NCBI RefSeq assembly: GCF_000633255.1
Contig: NZ_AYMJ01000016.1
Coordinates: 62,001-126,000, forward strand
DNA length: 64,000 nt
Source: Pseudomonas sp. H1h
Lineage (GTDB): Bacteria > Pseudomonadota > Gammaproteobacteria > Pseudomonadales > Pseudomonadaceae
Direction of reading: 5' to 3'
Position 1 is the stretch's first letter. Each line of letters opens with the position of its first letter. The position numbers were made by a program, and so were the translations under genes. Positions 55,759 to 64,000 of this stretch are shown here, in pieces. The notes under the pieces are model-generated. The model was not told the DNA's origin. It was given only the letters and a program-made list of their open reading frames with translations, and did no database searches.

Positions 55759-57759
55759 TCAACGCACCAGATGCAGGAACTGCATGTGGCGTTCGTACTG
55801 GTCGAGGATGTCGTTGATGATCTGTTCCTTGGTGTAGCCCACCAGATCGTAGTCCTGACTGCCCTCGCTCAAATGCACTTCAGCGCGGTAATAGCGGCGG
55901 TTGTTGAGTTGCTTGGAACCCATGCCACCGCGCGCAAACGACGGCGTGAAATAGCCGCGCATCTGCACCTGGTAGATAAACGGATGCAACTCGCCATGGC
56001 CGATTTCCAGGCTGACGCTGTCATGCGCCGGGTCCGGCTGGGTGACCACGTTCAGGCCTTTTTCGACGAATACCGCCGTCACCTCTTCGATCGCCGGACG
56101 CACGGTGGTGTCCATGAAGCGATACACCTCGTCGCGTGACGGGAAATGCACGGCCTGACTCAGGCGCTGACGCCAGCCACCCTTGCCACGACGTGAACCG
56201 GACACCGGGGCCAGCGAATGCAGTTGCGCGATCTGTTTCTGCGACTCCAGATAGAACGCCTTGTGCAGGCCCCACATCATCAGCAACAAAATCAGCGAGA
56301 ACGGCAACGAGGTCAGCACCACCGCCGACTTCAGCGCATCGATACTGCCGGAGAACAGCAGCGCACTGGTCACCAGCGCGGTCATCGCGCCCCAGAACAC
56401 CCGCAGCCATTTCGGCCCGTCTTCGTCCGGGTTGCCACCCTTGGCCGAGAGGGTCGAGAGCACCACGGTGCCGGAGTCGGCCGAGGTGACGAAGAACACG
56501 AAGCTGATGAACACCGTCACGGCGATGACGGTCTTGCTCCATGGATAGGTTTCCAGCAGCAGATAAAGGCTCATCGACGGATTGTCGAGGGCCGACATGC
56601 CCAGCGCCGACATGCCGTGGTTGAGCACCTGATCGATGGCACTGTTGCCGAAGATCGACATCCACGCCAGGGTGAAACCGAGCGGGATCAGCAACACGCC
56701 GAAGACAAATTCACGGATGGTCCGGCCACGGGAAATCCGCGCAATGAACAGGCCCACGAACGGCGACCACGCGATCCACCAGGCCCAATAGAACACCGTC
56801 CAGCCACCGAGCCAGTCGCTCGGTTTGTCGTAGGCGTAGAGGTCGAAACTCTTCATCGGCAAGGCGCCGAGGTAGTCGCCGAGGTTCTGGATCAAGGTGT
56901 TGAGCAGGTGCTGGGTGGGGCCGGCGAACAGCACGAAGAGCAGCAGCGCACAGGCCAGCAGCATGTTGATGTCGGACATCACTCGCACGCCCTTATCCAC
57001 ACCCGACACGGCGACGATGATCGCCGCGCCCATCATCAATGTGATCAGGCCGACCTGAATCCACTGGGTGTGGGCGATACCGAACAGGTAATCCAGGCCG
57101 GAGTTGAGGTGCAGCACGCCGAAGCCCATGTCCGCACCGAGGCCGAACACCGTGGCAATGATGCCGAAGCCATCCACCGCGTAACCGATGGGGCCGTTGA
57201 TGCGTTTGCCGATCAGCGGATACAGCGCTGAACGCAGGGCCAGCGGCAGGTTATGCCGGTAGGCGAAGTAGGCCAGGGCCATGCCGACGAAGGCGAACAC
57301 GCCCCAGCCGTGCAGGCCCCAGTGCAGAAACAGGATCTGCATCGCCTGGCGCGCCGCGTCGGCGGTGCCGGCTTCGCCTTGTGGCGGTTGGGCCAGATGC
57401 GTCAGTGGCTCGGACACGCAGAAGAAAAACAGGGTGATGCTGATCCCGGCAGCGAACAGCATGCCGGCCCAGGACAAGTAACTGAATTCGGGCTCGTCGT
57501 GGTCGGCACCGAGTTTTATCTTGCCGTAGCCCGATAACGCGGTGACCACCACGAAGACCAGATACAGCGTCATCGCGAGCATGTAGTACCAGCCGACCGT
57601 ATTGGCCGCCCAGTTTTGTGCAGCCAGCAACCAGGCTCCAGCCTGCTCCGGCATGGCGATGACAACGAGACCAAACAGCAGAATGACCGTCGCGGCGAAG
57701 TAGAACACCGGCGGATTCATGCGTACCAGACCGCTGGCGGGGGTGGACGATGCACTCAT
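55759..57759 (-). CDS. betT: BCCT-family choline/betaine transporter, BetT type
   Basis: A 666-residue transporter with 12 hydrophobic segments. The BCCT signature aromatic box is WTVFYWAWWIAWSPFVGLFI in the central helices. The long hydrophilic C-terminus from about 520 is typical of BetT-type, osmotically tuned choline carriers. Sodium- or proton-driven uptake of choline for glycine betaine synthesis is the likely role. It is monocistronic; betIBA are not in the window. A palindromic operator lies about 90 bp upstream. Confidence 0.9.
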   Translation of the reverse strand: MSASSTPASGLVRMNPPVFYFAATVILLFGLVVIAMPEQAGAWLLAAQNWAANTVGWYYMLAMTLYLVFVVVTALSGYGKIKLGADHDEPEFSYLSWAGMLFAAGISITLFFFCVSEPLTHLAQPPQGEAGTADAARQAMQILFLHWGLHGWGVFAFVGMALAYFAYRHNLPLALRSALYPLIGKRINGPIGYAVDGFGIIATVFGLGADMGFGVLHLNSGLDYLFGIAHTQWIQVGLITLMMGAAIIVAVSGVDKGVRVMSDINMLLACALLLFVLFAGPTQHLLNTLIQNLGDYLGALPMKSFDLYAYDKPSDWLGGWTVFYWAWWIAWSPFVGLFIARISRGRTIREFVFGVLLIPLGFTLAWMSIFGNSAIDQVLNHGMSALGMSALDNPSMSLYLLLETYPWSKTVIAVTVFISFVFFVTSADSGTVVLSTLSAKGGNPDEDGPKWLRVFWGAMTALVTSALLFSGSIDALKSAVVLTSLPFSLILLLMMWGLHKAFYLESQKQIAQLHSLAPVSGSRRGKGGWRQRLSQAVHFPSRDEVYRFMDTTVRPAIEEVTAVFVEKGLNVVTQPDPAHDSVSLEIGHGELHPFIYQVQMRGYFTPSFARGGMGSKQLNNRRYYRAEVHLSEGSQDYDLVGYTKEQIINDILDQYERHMQFLHLVR

Positions 57760-57850
57760 GGACGGTGCACCTCGTGGGGTTGAAACGTGGCTGAAATGAT
57801 CGGACTCAGCAAAGGCAAGCCTCCTGTTGTGAGCGGGCAGCGAACCACCG

Positions 57851-57880
57851 GTTTAACTTGAATGAACGTTCAAGTTAAAC
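57851..57880. promoter_or_regulatory. 30-bp inverted-repeat operator upstream of betT
   Basis: GTTTAACTTGAA and TTCAAGTTAAAC are perfect 12-bp arms with the 6-base spacer TGAACG, and TGAACGTTCA is itself palindromic within. It resembles TetR-family (BetI-like TTGAACGTTCAA) sites. The 373-bp gap 57760-58132 also holds a REP doublet; no gene is seen. Confidence 0.65.
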
Positions 57881-58024
57881 ATGGATAGGGTGGTAAGGAC
57901 TAATCGCAGGGCTAGGCGGTAGTTTTCCTACAGTAGCCCAAGGAGGGGGTATGACGCGGATCAGAGGCAATTCGTTCACTGCACAATTGGCTGAATGCCA
58001 TTATCTCGATTCGACCTGAAAACC

Positions 58025-58100
58025 ATTCGCGAGCAGGCTCGCTCCCACATTGGATCTGTGATCGACACCCGTCCCCTGTGGGAGCGAGCCTGCTCGCGAA
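58025..58100. repeat. REP doublet, short-class polarity
   Basis: TTCGCGAGCAGGCTCGCTCC and TGTGGGAGCGAGCCTGCTCG, 76 bp in all, between the betT promoter region and the epsC stop. Confidence 0.9.
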
Positions 58101-58132
58101 GCGGCCCGCTACAGCAACGCAGATTCAGCGCC

Positions 58133-59059
58133 TTACTTCTGCGTCCCGTCATCATGCTGCAGATTGGCCTGAGTCAGGTTGCTCCCCGCCGGCACGCTGC
58201 GCGTCAGCCAGACATTGCCGCCGATGGTCGACCCCTGGCCGATGGTGATCCGCCCGAGAATCGTCGCCCCGGCATAAATCACCACGTCGTCTTCGACAAT
58301 CGGATGGCGTGGATGACCCTTCTGCAACTGCCCGTCCTCGTCTGCCGGGAAGCGCTTGGCGCCCAGGGTCACGGTCTGATAGATGCGCACGCGCTCACCG
58401 ATGATCGTGGTCTCGCCGATCACCACACCGGTACCGTGGTCGATGAAGAAGCTGCGACCGATCTGCGCGCCCGGGTGAATATCGATGCCCGTCGCCGAAT
58501 GCGCGATTTCTGCGCTGATCCGCGCCAGCAACGGCAGTCCGGCGCGATACAGATGGTGCGCCAGACGATGGTGGATCACCGCCAGAATCCCCGGATAGCA
58601 CAGCAGCACTTCATCGACGCTGCGCGCCGCCGGGTCACCGTGATAGGCCGCCAGCACGTCGGTGTCGAGCAGGCTGCGCAGGCCCGGCAACGCCAGGGCG
58701 AAGTCCTGGATGATGCGGATCGCCTGCTTCTCGACGTCGCCGTTGTCCTGCGCGCTGTGCCGGGCGACGTAGCGCAACTCAAGTCTGGCCTGCGCCAGCA
58801 AGGCATTCAGCGCCGTGTCGAGGGTGTGACCGACATAGAAGTCTTCACTTTCCTCACGCAAATCCACCGGCCCCAGACGCATCGGGAACAAGGCGCCACA
58901 CAAGGCTTCGAGAATTTCCGCCATCGCCGCGCGGGACGGCAACTCGCGCCCGCCCTGCTCGCCGGTGGCCCGGCCATTTTGTGCACGCCACTGATCCCGC
59001 GCACTGCGCAGTTGGCTGACGATGGTCTGCAGTTGCCAATGGCTGGAACGCTCGCTCAC
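58133..59059 (-). CDS. epsC: Serine O-acetyltransferase, EpsC type
   Basis: A 308-residue acetyltransferase. An N-terminal helical domain is followed by the left-handed beta-helix of hexapeptide repeats: [47 protein letters not shown]. It makes O-acetylserine, the carbon acceptor for cysteine. It is divergent from the D-cysteine desulfhydrase gene. It is probably a second serine acetyltransferase beside CysE, specific to this sulfur locus. Confidence 0.9.
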   Translation of the reverse strand: MSERSSHWQLQTIVSQLRSARDQWRAQNGRATGEQGGRELPSRAAMAEILEALCGALFPMRLGPVDLREESEDFYVGHTLDTALNALLAQARLELRYVARHSAQDNGDVEKQAIRIIQDFALALPGLRSLLDTDVLAAYHGDPAARSVDEVLLCYPGILAVIHHRLAHHLYRAGLPLLARISAEIAHSATGIDIHPGAQIGRSFFIDHGTGVVIGETTIIGERVRIYQTVTLGAKRFPADEDGQLQKGHPRHPIVEDDVVIYAGATILGRITIGQGSTIGGNVWLTRSVPAGSNLTQANLQHDDGTQK

Positions 59060-59248
59060 GGTAAAGACTCCTCAGGGCGGCCGGACGGTCTGGCCGCGTT
59101 AACGGCGACTACTTTACGGCATGCCCGCGAGGGCGAATTAAGAACCGATAGTGCTGGCCTAAGCACATTTGGCTATAAGCGATTGACGGTTGCCCCAAGA
59201 AAACCGCGTGCCTATAGTCCTTTCATCTTTCTCCGCCAGTACGGGCTC

Positions 59249-60247
59249 ATGATCAAACAACAGCTGGAACGCTTTAACCGTCTCGACCTGCTCGGACAAC
59301 CCACGCCGCTGGAAAAACTCGAACGTCTGTCCGCCTGGCTCGGTCGCGAGGTGTACATCAAGCGCGACGACCTGACGCCGCTGGCGATGGGCGGCAACAA
59401 GCTGCGCAAACTCGAATACCTCGCTGCCGACGCCCTCGCTCAAGGCGCCGACACGCTGATCACCGCCGGCGCCTTGCAATCGAACCACGTCCGCCAGACC
59501 GCCGCACTGGCGGCCAAGCTCGGCCTCGGCTGCGTGGCGCTGCTGGAAAATCCGCTGGGCACCGACGACAGCAATTACACCGGCAACGGCAATCGCCTGC
59601 TGCTGGACCTGTTCGACACCAAGGTCGAACTGGTCGACAACCTCGATAACGCCGACGAACAACTTGCCGCCCTCGCCGTGCGCCTGCGCAGCAACGGCAA
59701 GAAGCCGTACCTGGTGCCGATTGGTGGCTCCAATGCCCTCGGTGCGTTGGGCTACGTGCGTGCCGGTCTGGAGTTGGCCGAGCAAATCAAGGACACCGGC
59801 CTCGATTTCGCCGCCGTGGTGCTGGCCTCGGGCAGCGCCGGGACCCACAGCGGCCTGGCACTTGCCCTGAGCGAAGCCCTGCCGCAACTGCCGGTGATCG
59901 GCGTGACCGTCTCGCGCAGCGAAGAAGATCAGCGCCCGAAAGTGCAAGGGCTGGCCGAACGCACGGCGGACCTGTTGGGCGTGAAATTACCCGTGAACTT
60001 CAAGGTCGAGTTGTGGGACGAATACTTCGGCCCGCGCTATGGCGAACCGAATGCCGGGACACTGGCAGCGGTGAAACTGCTGGCGAGTCAGGACGCGGTG
60101 CTGCTTGATCCGGTGTACACCGGCAAGGCCATGGCAGGGTTGCTCGACGGGATCGGCCGTCAGCGCTTTGATGAGGGGCCGATCATTTTCCTGCATACCG
60201 GCGGGGCGCCCGCATTGTTTGCCTATAAAGGCTCACTGTCGAGCTGA
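59249..60247 (+). CDS. dcyD: D-cysteine desulfhydrase
   Basis: A 332-residue PLP enzyme of the ACC-deaminase/D-cysteine desulfhydrase family. PLP is bound by Lys51 in [12 protein letters not shown]; other motifs are [20 protein letters not shown] and [15 protein letters not shown] for phosphate binding. It converts D-cysteine to pyruvate, H2S and ammonia. I use ATG 59249; the long open frame upstream is shadow. It precedes the cystine ABC transporter genes, as in other proteobacteria. ACC deaminase is the main alternative. Confidence 0.88.
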   Translation: MIKQQLERFNRLDLLGQPTPLEKLERLSAWLGREVYIKRDDLTPLAMGGNKLRKLEYLAADALAQGADTLITAGALQSNHVRQTAALAAKLGLGCVALLENPLGTDDSNYTGNGNRLLLDLFDTKVELVDNLDNADEQLAALAVRLRSNGKKPYLVPIGGSNALGALGYVRAGLELAEQIKDTGLDFAAVVLASGSAGTHSGLALALSEALPQLPVIGVTVSRSEEDQRPKVQGLAERTADLLGVKLPVNFKVELWDEYFGPRYGEPNAGTLAAVKLLASQDAVLLDPVYTGKAMAGLLDGIGRQRFDEGPIIFLHTGGAPALFAYKGSLSS

Positions 60248-60263
60248 GTTCGAGGCGAAGAAA

Positions 60264-60299
60264 CTTTGTGGTGAGGGGATTTATCCCCTCACCACAAAG
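60264..60299. terminator. Perfect hairpin after dcyD
   Basis: CTTTGTGGTGAGGGGA / TCCCCTCACCACAAAG, 16 perfect pairs around TTTA. No T run follows, so it may be a weak terminator or a 3' stabiliser separating dcyD from the tcy genes. Confidence 0.6.
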
Positions 60300-60307
60300 G
60301 ATTACCC

Positions 60308-60330
60308 TGATATTCTATTTTCGAATATCA
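60308..60330. promoter_or_regulatory. Inverted repeat upstream of tcyJ
   Basis: TGATATTC / GAATATCA, 8-bp perfect arms with a 7-base spacer in an AT-rich stretch. A -10-like TATAGT at 60371 follows. It may be an operator for the cystine transport genes. Confidence 0.4.
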
Positions 60331-60501
60331 AATTTTATATTAAGTATTTTCAAGTCTAAAGCAGACATCTTATAGTCTCGCCGCAGGCGAATTTCGCGCA
60401 AGACGCATAAGCTGCTTTAGGGCACGATAACGCAGTCGTTCAAATCCCGAATTCGCCAACTTTCCTTAAGCGTCTTCCATAAGAAAACACAGGGGCTTGT
60501 C

Positions 60502-61302
60502 ATGAATTTTTCCGCACTACGTCGCAATCTGCTGGTAGGTTCGCTGGGCCTTGCACTGAGCGCCGGCCTGATCAGCCAGGCGACTGCCGGTGAGCAGTTG
60601 CAGCAGATCAAGGACAAAGGCGTTATCAACGTCGGCCTGGAAGGCACTTACCCACCGTTCAGCTTCGTTGACGAGAACGGCAAACTTTCCGGCTTCGAAG
60701 TCGAACTCTCCGAAGCACTCGCGCAGAAGCTGGGCGTCAAAGCCAAGATTCAACCGACCAAATGGGACGGTATTCTCGCCGCGCTGGAATCCAAGCGTCT
60801 GGACGTTGTAGTCAACCAGGTGACCATCTCCGACGAGCGCAAGAAGAAGTATGACTTCTCCGAGCCGTACACCATCTCCGGGATTCAGGCGCTGGTGCTG
60901 AAGAGCAAAGAAGCCGCGTTGAACATCAAGACCGCTGCCGACCTGTCCGGCAAGAAAGTCGGTGTGGGTCTGGGCACCAACTACGAACAATGGGTCCGCG
61001 CCAACGTTCCCGGCGCTGACGTGCGCACCTACGACGATGATCCGACCAAGTTCGCCGACCTGAACAATGGCCGTACCGACGCCATCCTGATCGACCGTCT
61101 GGCCGCACTTGAATACGCCAAGAAAGCCCCGAAAACCGTGGCGGCCGGTCAAGCCTTCTCCCGTCAGGAATCCGGTATTGCCCTGCGCAAAGGCGAGCCT
61201 GAATTGCTGGCAGCTTTGAACAAGGCCCTCGACGAGCTGCGTGCCGATGGCACCCTCGAGAAGCTGTCCAAGAAATACTTCAACGCTGACGTCACTAAAT
61301 AA
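60502..61302 (+). CDS. tcyJ: Cystine ABC transporter substrate-binding protein
   Basis: A 266-residue periplasmic protein with a signal peptide (LLVGSLGLALSAGLISQATAG). GVINVGLEGTYPPFSFVDENG and KYDFSEPYTISGIQALVLK are classic SBP family 3 motifs; the set with dcyD indicates cystine (FliY/TcyJ) binding. It overlaps the permease gene by one base (TAATG). Confidence 0.92.
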   Translation: MNFSALRRNLLVGSLGLALSAGLISQATAGEQLQQIKDKGVINVGLEGTYPPFSFVDENGKLSGFEVELSEALAQKLGVKAKIQPTKWDGILAALESKRLDVVVNQVTISDERKKKYDFSEPYTISGIQALVLKSKEAALNIKTAADLSGKKVGVGLGTNYEQWVRANVPGADVRTYDDDPTKFADLNNGRTDAILIDRLAALEYAKKAPKTVAAGQAFSRQESGIALRKGEPELLAALNKALDELRADGTLEKLSKKYFNADVTK

Positions 61303-61967
61303 TGGAAGAAGCTTTCCAACTCGCACTGGACTCCGCGCCCTTTCTGCTCAAGGGCGCGTACTACACGGTCATCCTCAGCCTCGGCGGCATGTTCTTCGGC
61401 TTGCTGCTGGGCTTTGGCTTGGCGCTGATGCGCCTGTCGCGGTTCAAATCGGTCAGCTGGCTGGCCCGCATCTACGTGTCGTTCTTTCGCGGCACGCCGT
61501 TATTGGTCCAGCTGTTCGTGATCTATTACGGCTTGCCGCAGATGGGGCTGGAACTCGATCCGCTGCCGGCAGCCCTGATCGGCTTCTCGCTGAACATGGC
61601 CGCTTATGCCTGTGAAATCCTGCGCGCCGCGATCGGTTCGATCGAGCGTGGCCAGTGGGAAGCGGCTGCGAGCATCGGTATGACCCGCGCGCAAACCTTG
61701 CGCCGGGCGATCCTGCCGCAAGCGATGCGCACGGCGTTGCCGCCACTGGGCAACAGCTTCATTTCGCTGGTCAAGGACACGGCACTGGCCGCCACCATTC
61801 AGGTGCCGGAACTGTTCCGTCAGGCGCAGCTGATTACCGCCCGGACTTTCGAAGTCTTCACCATGTATCTTGCCGCCGCGCTGATCTACTGGATTCTGGC
61901 CACAGTGCTTTCGCACTTCCAGAACAAGTTGGAAGAGCGGGTCAATCGGCACGACCAGGAGTCCTGA
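61302..61967 (+). CDS. tcyL: Cystine ABC transporter permease
   Basis: 221 residues with about five hydrophobic segments. The coupling EAA loop is [20 protein letters not shown] (about 125-144). The HisM/YecS type inner-membrane component of polar amino acid transporters; it works with TcyJ and TcyN. Four bases separate it from tcyN. Confidence 0.93.
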   Translation: MEEAFQLALDSAPFLLKGAYYTVILSLGGMFFGLLLGFGLALMRLSRFKSVSWLARIYVSFFRGTPLLVQLFVIYYGLPQMGLELDPLPAALIGFSLNMAAYACEILRAAIGSIERGQWEAAASIGMTRAQTLRRAILPQAMRTALPPLGNSFISLVKDTALAATIQVPELFRQAQLITARTFEVFTMYLAAALIYWILATVLSHFQNKLEERVNRHDQES

Positions 61968-61971
61968 CCCC

Positions 61972-62721
61972 ATGATTGTCGTGGAAAAACTGACAAAGCA
62001 GTTCAAGGGTCAAGAGGTGCTCAAGGGCATTGATCTTGAGGTGAAAGAAGGCGAGGTCGTGGCCATCATCGGCCCCAGCGGTTCGGGTAAAACCACGTTC
62101 CTGCGCTGCCTGAACTTCCTTGAACAACCCACCAGTGGCCGGATCAAGGTCGGCGATATCGAAATCGATACCAGTCGCCCGCTGAACCAACAGCAAGCGC
62201 TGGTGCGCAATCTGCGCCAGCACGTCGGCTTCGTGTTCCAGAACTTCAATCTGTTCCCTCATCGCACCGCGCTGGAAAACGTCATCGAAGGCCCGATCGT
62301 GGTCAAGAAGATGCCGCGCGAGCAAGCCATTGCCTTGGGCAAGAAGCTCATGGCAAAGGTCGGTCTGGCAGGCAAGGAGGACGCTTATCCGCGTCGTCTG
62401 TCCGGTGGTCAGCAACAGCGCGTGGCGATTGCCCGGGCGCTGGCGATGGAACCGGAAGTGATCCTGTTCGACGAGCCGACTTCGGCCCTCGACCCGGAGC
62501 TGGTCGGCGAAGTACTGGCAACCATTCGCGGCCTCGCCGAAGAAAAACGCACCATGGTCATCGTTACCCACGAGATGGGTTTTGCCCGCGACGTGGCCAA
62601 CCGTGTGGTGTTTTTCGACAAAGGCGTGATCGTTGAACAAGGCGAAGCCAAGGCGCTGTTTGCCAACCCTAAAGAAGAACGCACCAGACAGTTTCTCAGC
62701 AAGTTTCTGAATCACGCCTGA
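61972..62721 (+). CDS. tcyN: Cystine ABC transporter ATP-binding protein
   Basis: 249 residues. Walker A is [14 protein letters not shown], the Q-loop [14 protein letters not shown], signature [15 protein letters not shown], Walker [13 protein letters not shown] and H-loop [11 protein letters not shown]. It energises cystine uptake as the last gene of the tcyJLN unit. Confidence 0.94.
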   Translation: MIVVEKLTKQFKGQEVLKGIDLEVKEGEVVAIIGPSGSGKTTFLRCLNFLEQPTSGRIKVGDIEIDTSRPLNQQQALVRNLRQHVGFVFQNFNLFPHRTALENVIEGPIVVKKMPREQAIALGKKLMAKVGLAGKEDAYPRRLSGGQQQRVAIARALAMEPEVILFDEPTSALDPELVGEVLATIRGLAEEKRTMVIVTHEMGFARDVANRVVFFDKGVIVEQGEAKALFANPKEERTRQFLSKFLNHA

Positions 62722-63184
62722 TAAACTTTACGCACGACCATTTAACTTCCATGGATGGAAGTTACATGTATCTCCCCTGCCGCGACACGCCCCCTCACAA
62801 CAAGTCGTTCAAACACACTTATATATGTTCTGCAACAGATGCGCGCCATCCAGGGCGTACCTGATCGCCTGCACAACGGTTTAAACGGGCTTGCCGAAAA
62901 ACACTGAATATCCGGAAAAACCGTAGTTCCATTCGTCAATTCAGTTAGGCAGCTTGCCTCTCAAGCGTAGGAAGCGTCTGATTAATTCGTAATTCACGGA
63001 TTAACTAAGCCCGGCCATTGACACGCTTTACCGCACACTCTTATCTAGTCGCCACCCGGCACCACTTAGTTGAATCATTCCATACTCAGCCTGAACAAAA
63101 GTTCACGGTTGTATTACCGATTCATCACACCTTTTGTTTTTTCAAGAAACGGAATTCGCCGCAAGACTTCAAGGAGAGAACCCG
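62722..63184. other. Long intergenic region before the final gene
   Basis: 463 bases. TTGACA at about 63018, with TATCTA about 18 bases on, could be a promoter for the gene starting at 63185; it is not strong. ATGGATGGAAGTTACAT and similar AT-rich segments lie nearer tcyN. I see no RNA gene, repeat or coding sequence. Confidence 0.35.
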
Positions 63185-63949
63185 ATGACCCGCACTTCGC
63201 CTACCCCCGAACTGGCAGCGCCGACCCTGGCATCCGCGCAAAAAAACGCCATCAACCTGGCCGCTGCCGCGCATTTGCTGATTGACGTCCTGCCCTACCC
63301 CGGCATGGACGCCGGCGATCTGATCGAACTGTTCTGGAACAACTGCTACGTCGCCTCCCGGGTTTTGACCAGCGCAGACCTCGGTGCCTCGGTCAGTCTG
63401 CGGATTCCGGAGAGCTTCATCAGCAGTGGCACCGCACGCCTCCATTACCGGGTCATGCAGGTCGGACAGGGCCCAGCGCTGTCCGCGGCAACCCGGGTTC
63501 AGGTCAAGCTCGACTGCCCGGGCGGCCAGCCCTCGACATTATGCGCTGACGAGAATCAGCAACTGGCACCGGTCATGCTGCCCGACACCATCCGCCGTCA
63601 GGGGGTGAACCCGAATCAGATCAAGCGCGGCGTTCCGCTGACCATCGAGCCCTACCTGAACATGGCCGAGGACGACGAAATCACCTTGCGCTGGGGTGAT
63701 GTGCGCATGGACCTGCCGAGGATCACCGCTGCAGATGTCGGCCAGCCGATCAATGTCTGGGTACCCCCGGCGATCATCGTCGAGGGCGGAGAAGATCTGC
63801 GCCTGGACGTGACCTATTGCGTCATCGACTGGGTGGGTAACAACTCCCGCTGGGCACCGCCACGGACGCTGAAGATTGGCTGTGTGAACCCGTATCTGAA
63901 GGTGCCGCTGCGGCCGGAGTTGAAGGTGGCCGAATCAACCGGAAGCTGA
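63185..63949 (+). CDS. Uncharacterised protein with two beta-rich modules
   Basis: A 254-residue protein. ATG 63185 has AGGAGA eight bases upstream. Two modules of about 85 residues look related: DLIELFWNNCYVASRVLTSA at about 45 and DEITLRWGDVRMDLPRITAA at about 165, each followed by GASVSLRIPE or GQPINVWVPP. Both suggest Ig-like beta sandwiches. There is no signal peptide. It resembles large Ig-like repeat proteins of Pseudomonas but I do not recognise a named family. Confidence 0.75.
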   Translation: MTRTSPTPELAAPTLASAQKNAINLAAAAHLLIDVLPYPGMDAGDLIELFWNNCYVASRVLTSADLGASVSLRIPESFISSGTARLHYRVMQVGQGPALSAATRVQVKLDCPGGQPSTLCADENQQLAPVMLPDTIRRQGVNPNQIKRGVPLTIEPYLNMAEDDEITLRWGDVRMDLPRITAADVGQPINVWVPPAIIVEGGEDLRLDVTYCVIDWVGNNSRWAPPRTLKIGCVNPYLKVPLRPELKVAESTGS

Positions 63950-63951
63950 CC

Positions 63952-64000
63952 ATGGGACTGTTAACCAAACGGGCCACACACCCTTCTATGCATATTCCTA
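63952..64000 (+). CDS. Possible start of a gene cut by the window end
   Basis: ATG three bases after the previous stop codon opens MGLLTKRATHPSMHIP and stays open to the window edge. It is too short to judge, though the spacing suggests an operon with the two-module protein. Confidence 0.35.
   Translation, partial: MGLLTKRATHPSMHIP

Noticed and set aside
57995..59248. 418-codon plus-strand extension before the D-cysteine desulfhydrase
   Set aside because: The upstream part is antisense to epsC and runs through a REP; the conserved enzyme begins at 59249.

Overview
The window reads as chromosome of a fluorescent-group Pseudomonas. Supporting this are the high GC content, many REP elements with a GTGGGAGCGGGCTTGCTCGC-type core, an OprD-family porin, aguA, and two blocks that match remembered P. 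aeruginosa PAO1 gene order (rmlC-dctB-dctD...cysQ-nudE-yrfG-lysM-fdhD-fdhF-like, and pckA-hslO-PAP2-hslR-rimB-rimK-envZ/amgS-ompR/amgR-tex-thioesterase-gshA). No rRNA, tRNA, CRISPR array, prophage or transposase gene is visible.

Layout. 0-13 kb: a LysR regulator facing a tightly overlapped minus-strand operon (2OG-Fe(II) dioxygenase, GNAT acetyltransferase, AzlC, AzlD) whose leader can fold over the Shine-Dalgarno; an OprD porin; a cytosolic DsbA-like protein; a TonB siderophore receptor with a candidate Fur box; agmatine deiminase; and a 970-residue kinase / M23-like / class III aminotransferase fusion. 13-24 kb: rmlC, the DctB/DctD two-component pair with a thioesterase, cysQ-nudE, yrfG, a BON-LysM protein, and fdhD with an FdhF/YdeP-type molybdoenzyme. 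24-31 kb: a glycine-zipper protein, a thioesterase, a 3-hydroxyacyl-CoA dehydrogenase, a RecQ-like helicase, and a small accessory patch with a putative lipase of T6SS-effector flavour. 31-44.5 kb: conserved core genes from pckA to gshA, including rimBK and the EnvZ/OmpR (AmgS/AmgR) pair.

44.5-63 kb is dominated by sulfur metabolism and transport: tauABC-tauD, an aldo/keto reductase, a flavin monooxygenase with a TonB receptor under a divergent LacI-type regulator, then EpsC-type serine acetyltransferase, D-cysteine desulfhydrase and a cystine ABC transporter (tcyJLN). In between lie a HicA-HicB toxin-antitoxin locus read as one continuous frame, and a BetT-type BCCT transporter with a large palindromic operator. 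The window ends in an uncharacterised protein built of two beta-rich modules.

The most unusual features are the in-frame HicA-HicB fusion with an internal HicB start, the structured SD-sequestering leader of the dioxygenase/exporter operon, a 148-bp tandem duplication that copies the 3' end of hslR with a REP, and the regular REP doublets, which fall into two polarity and length classes.
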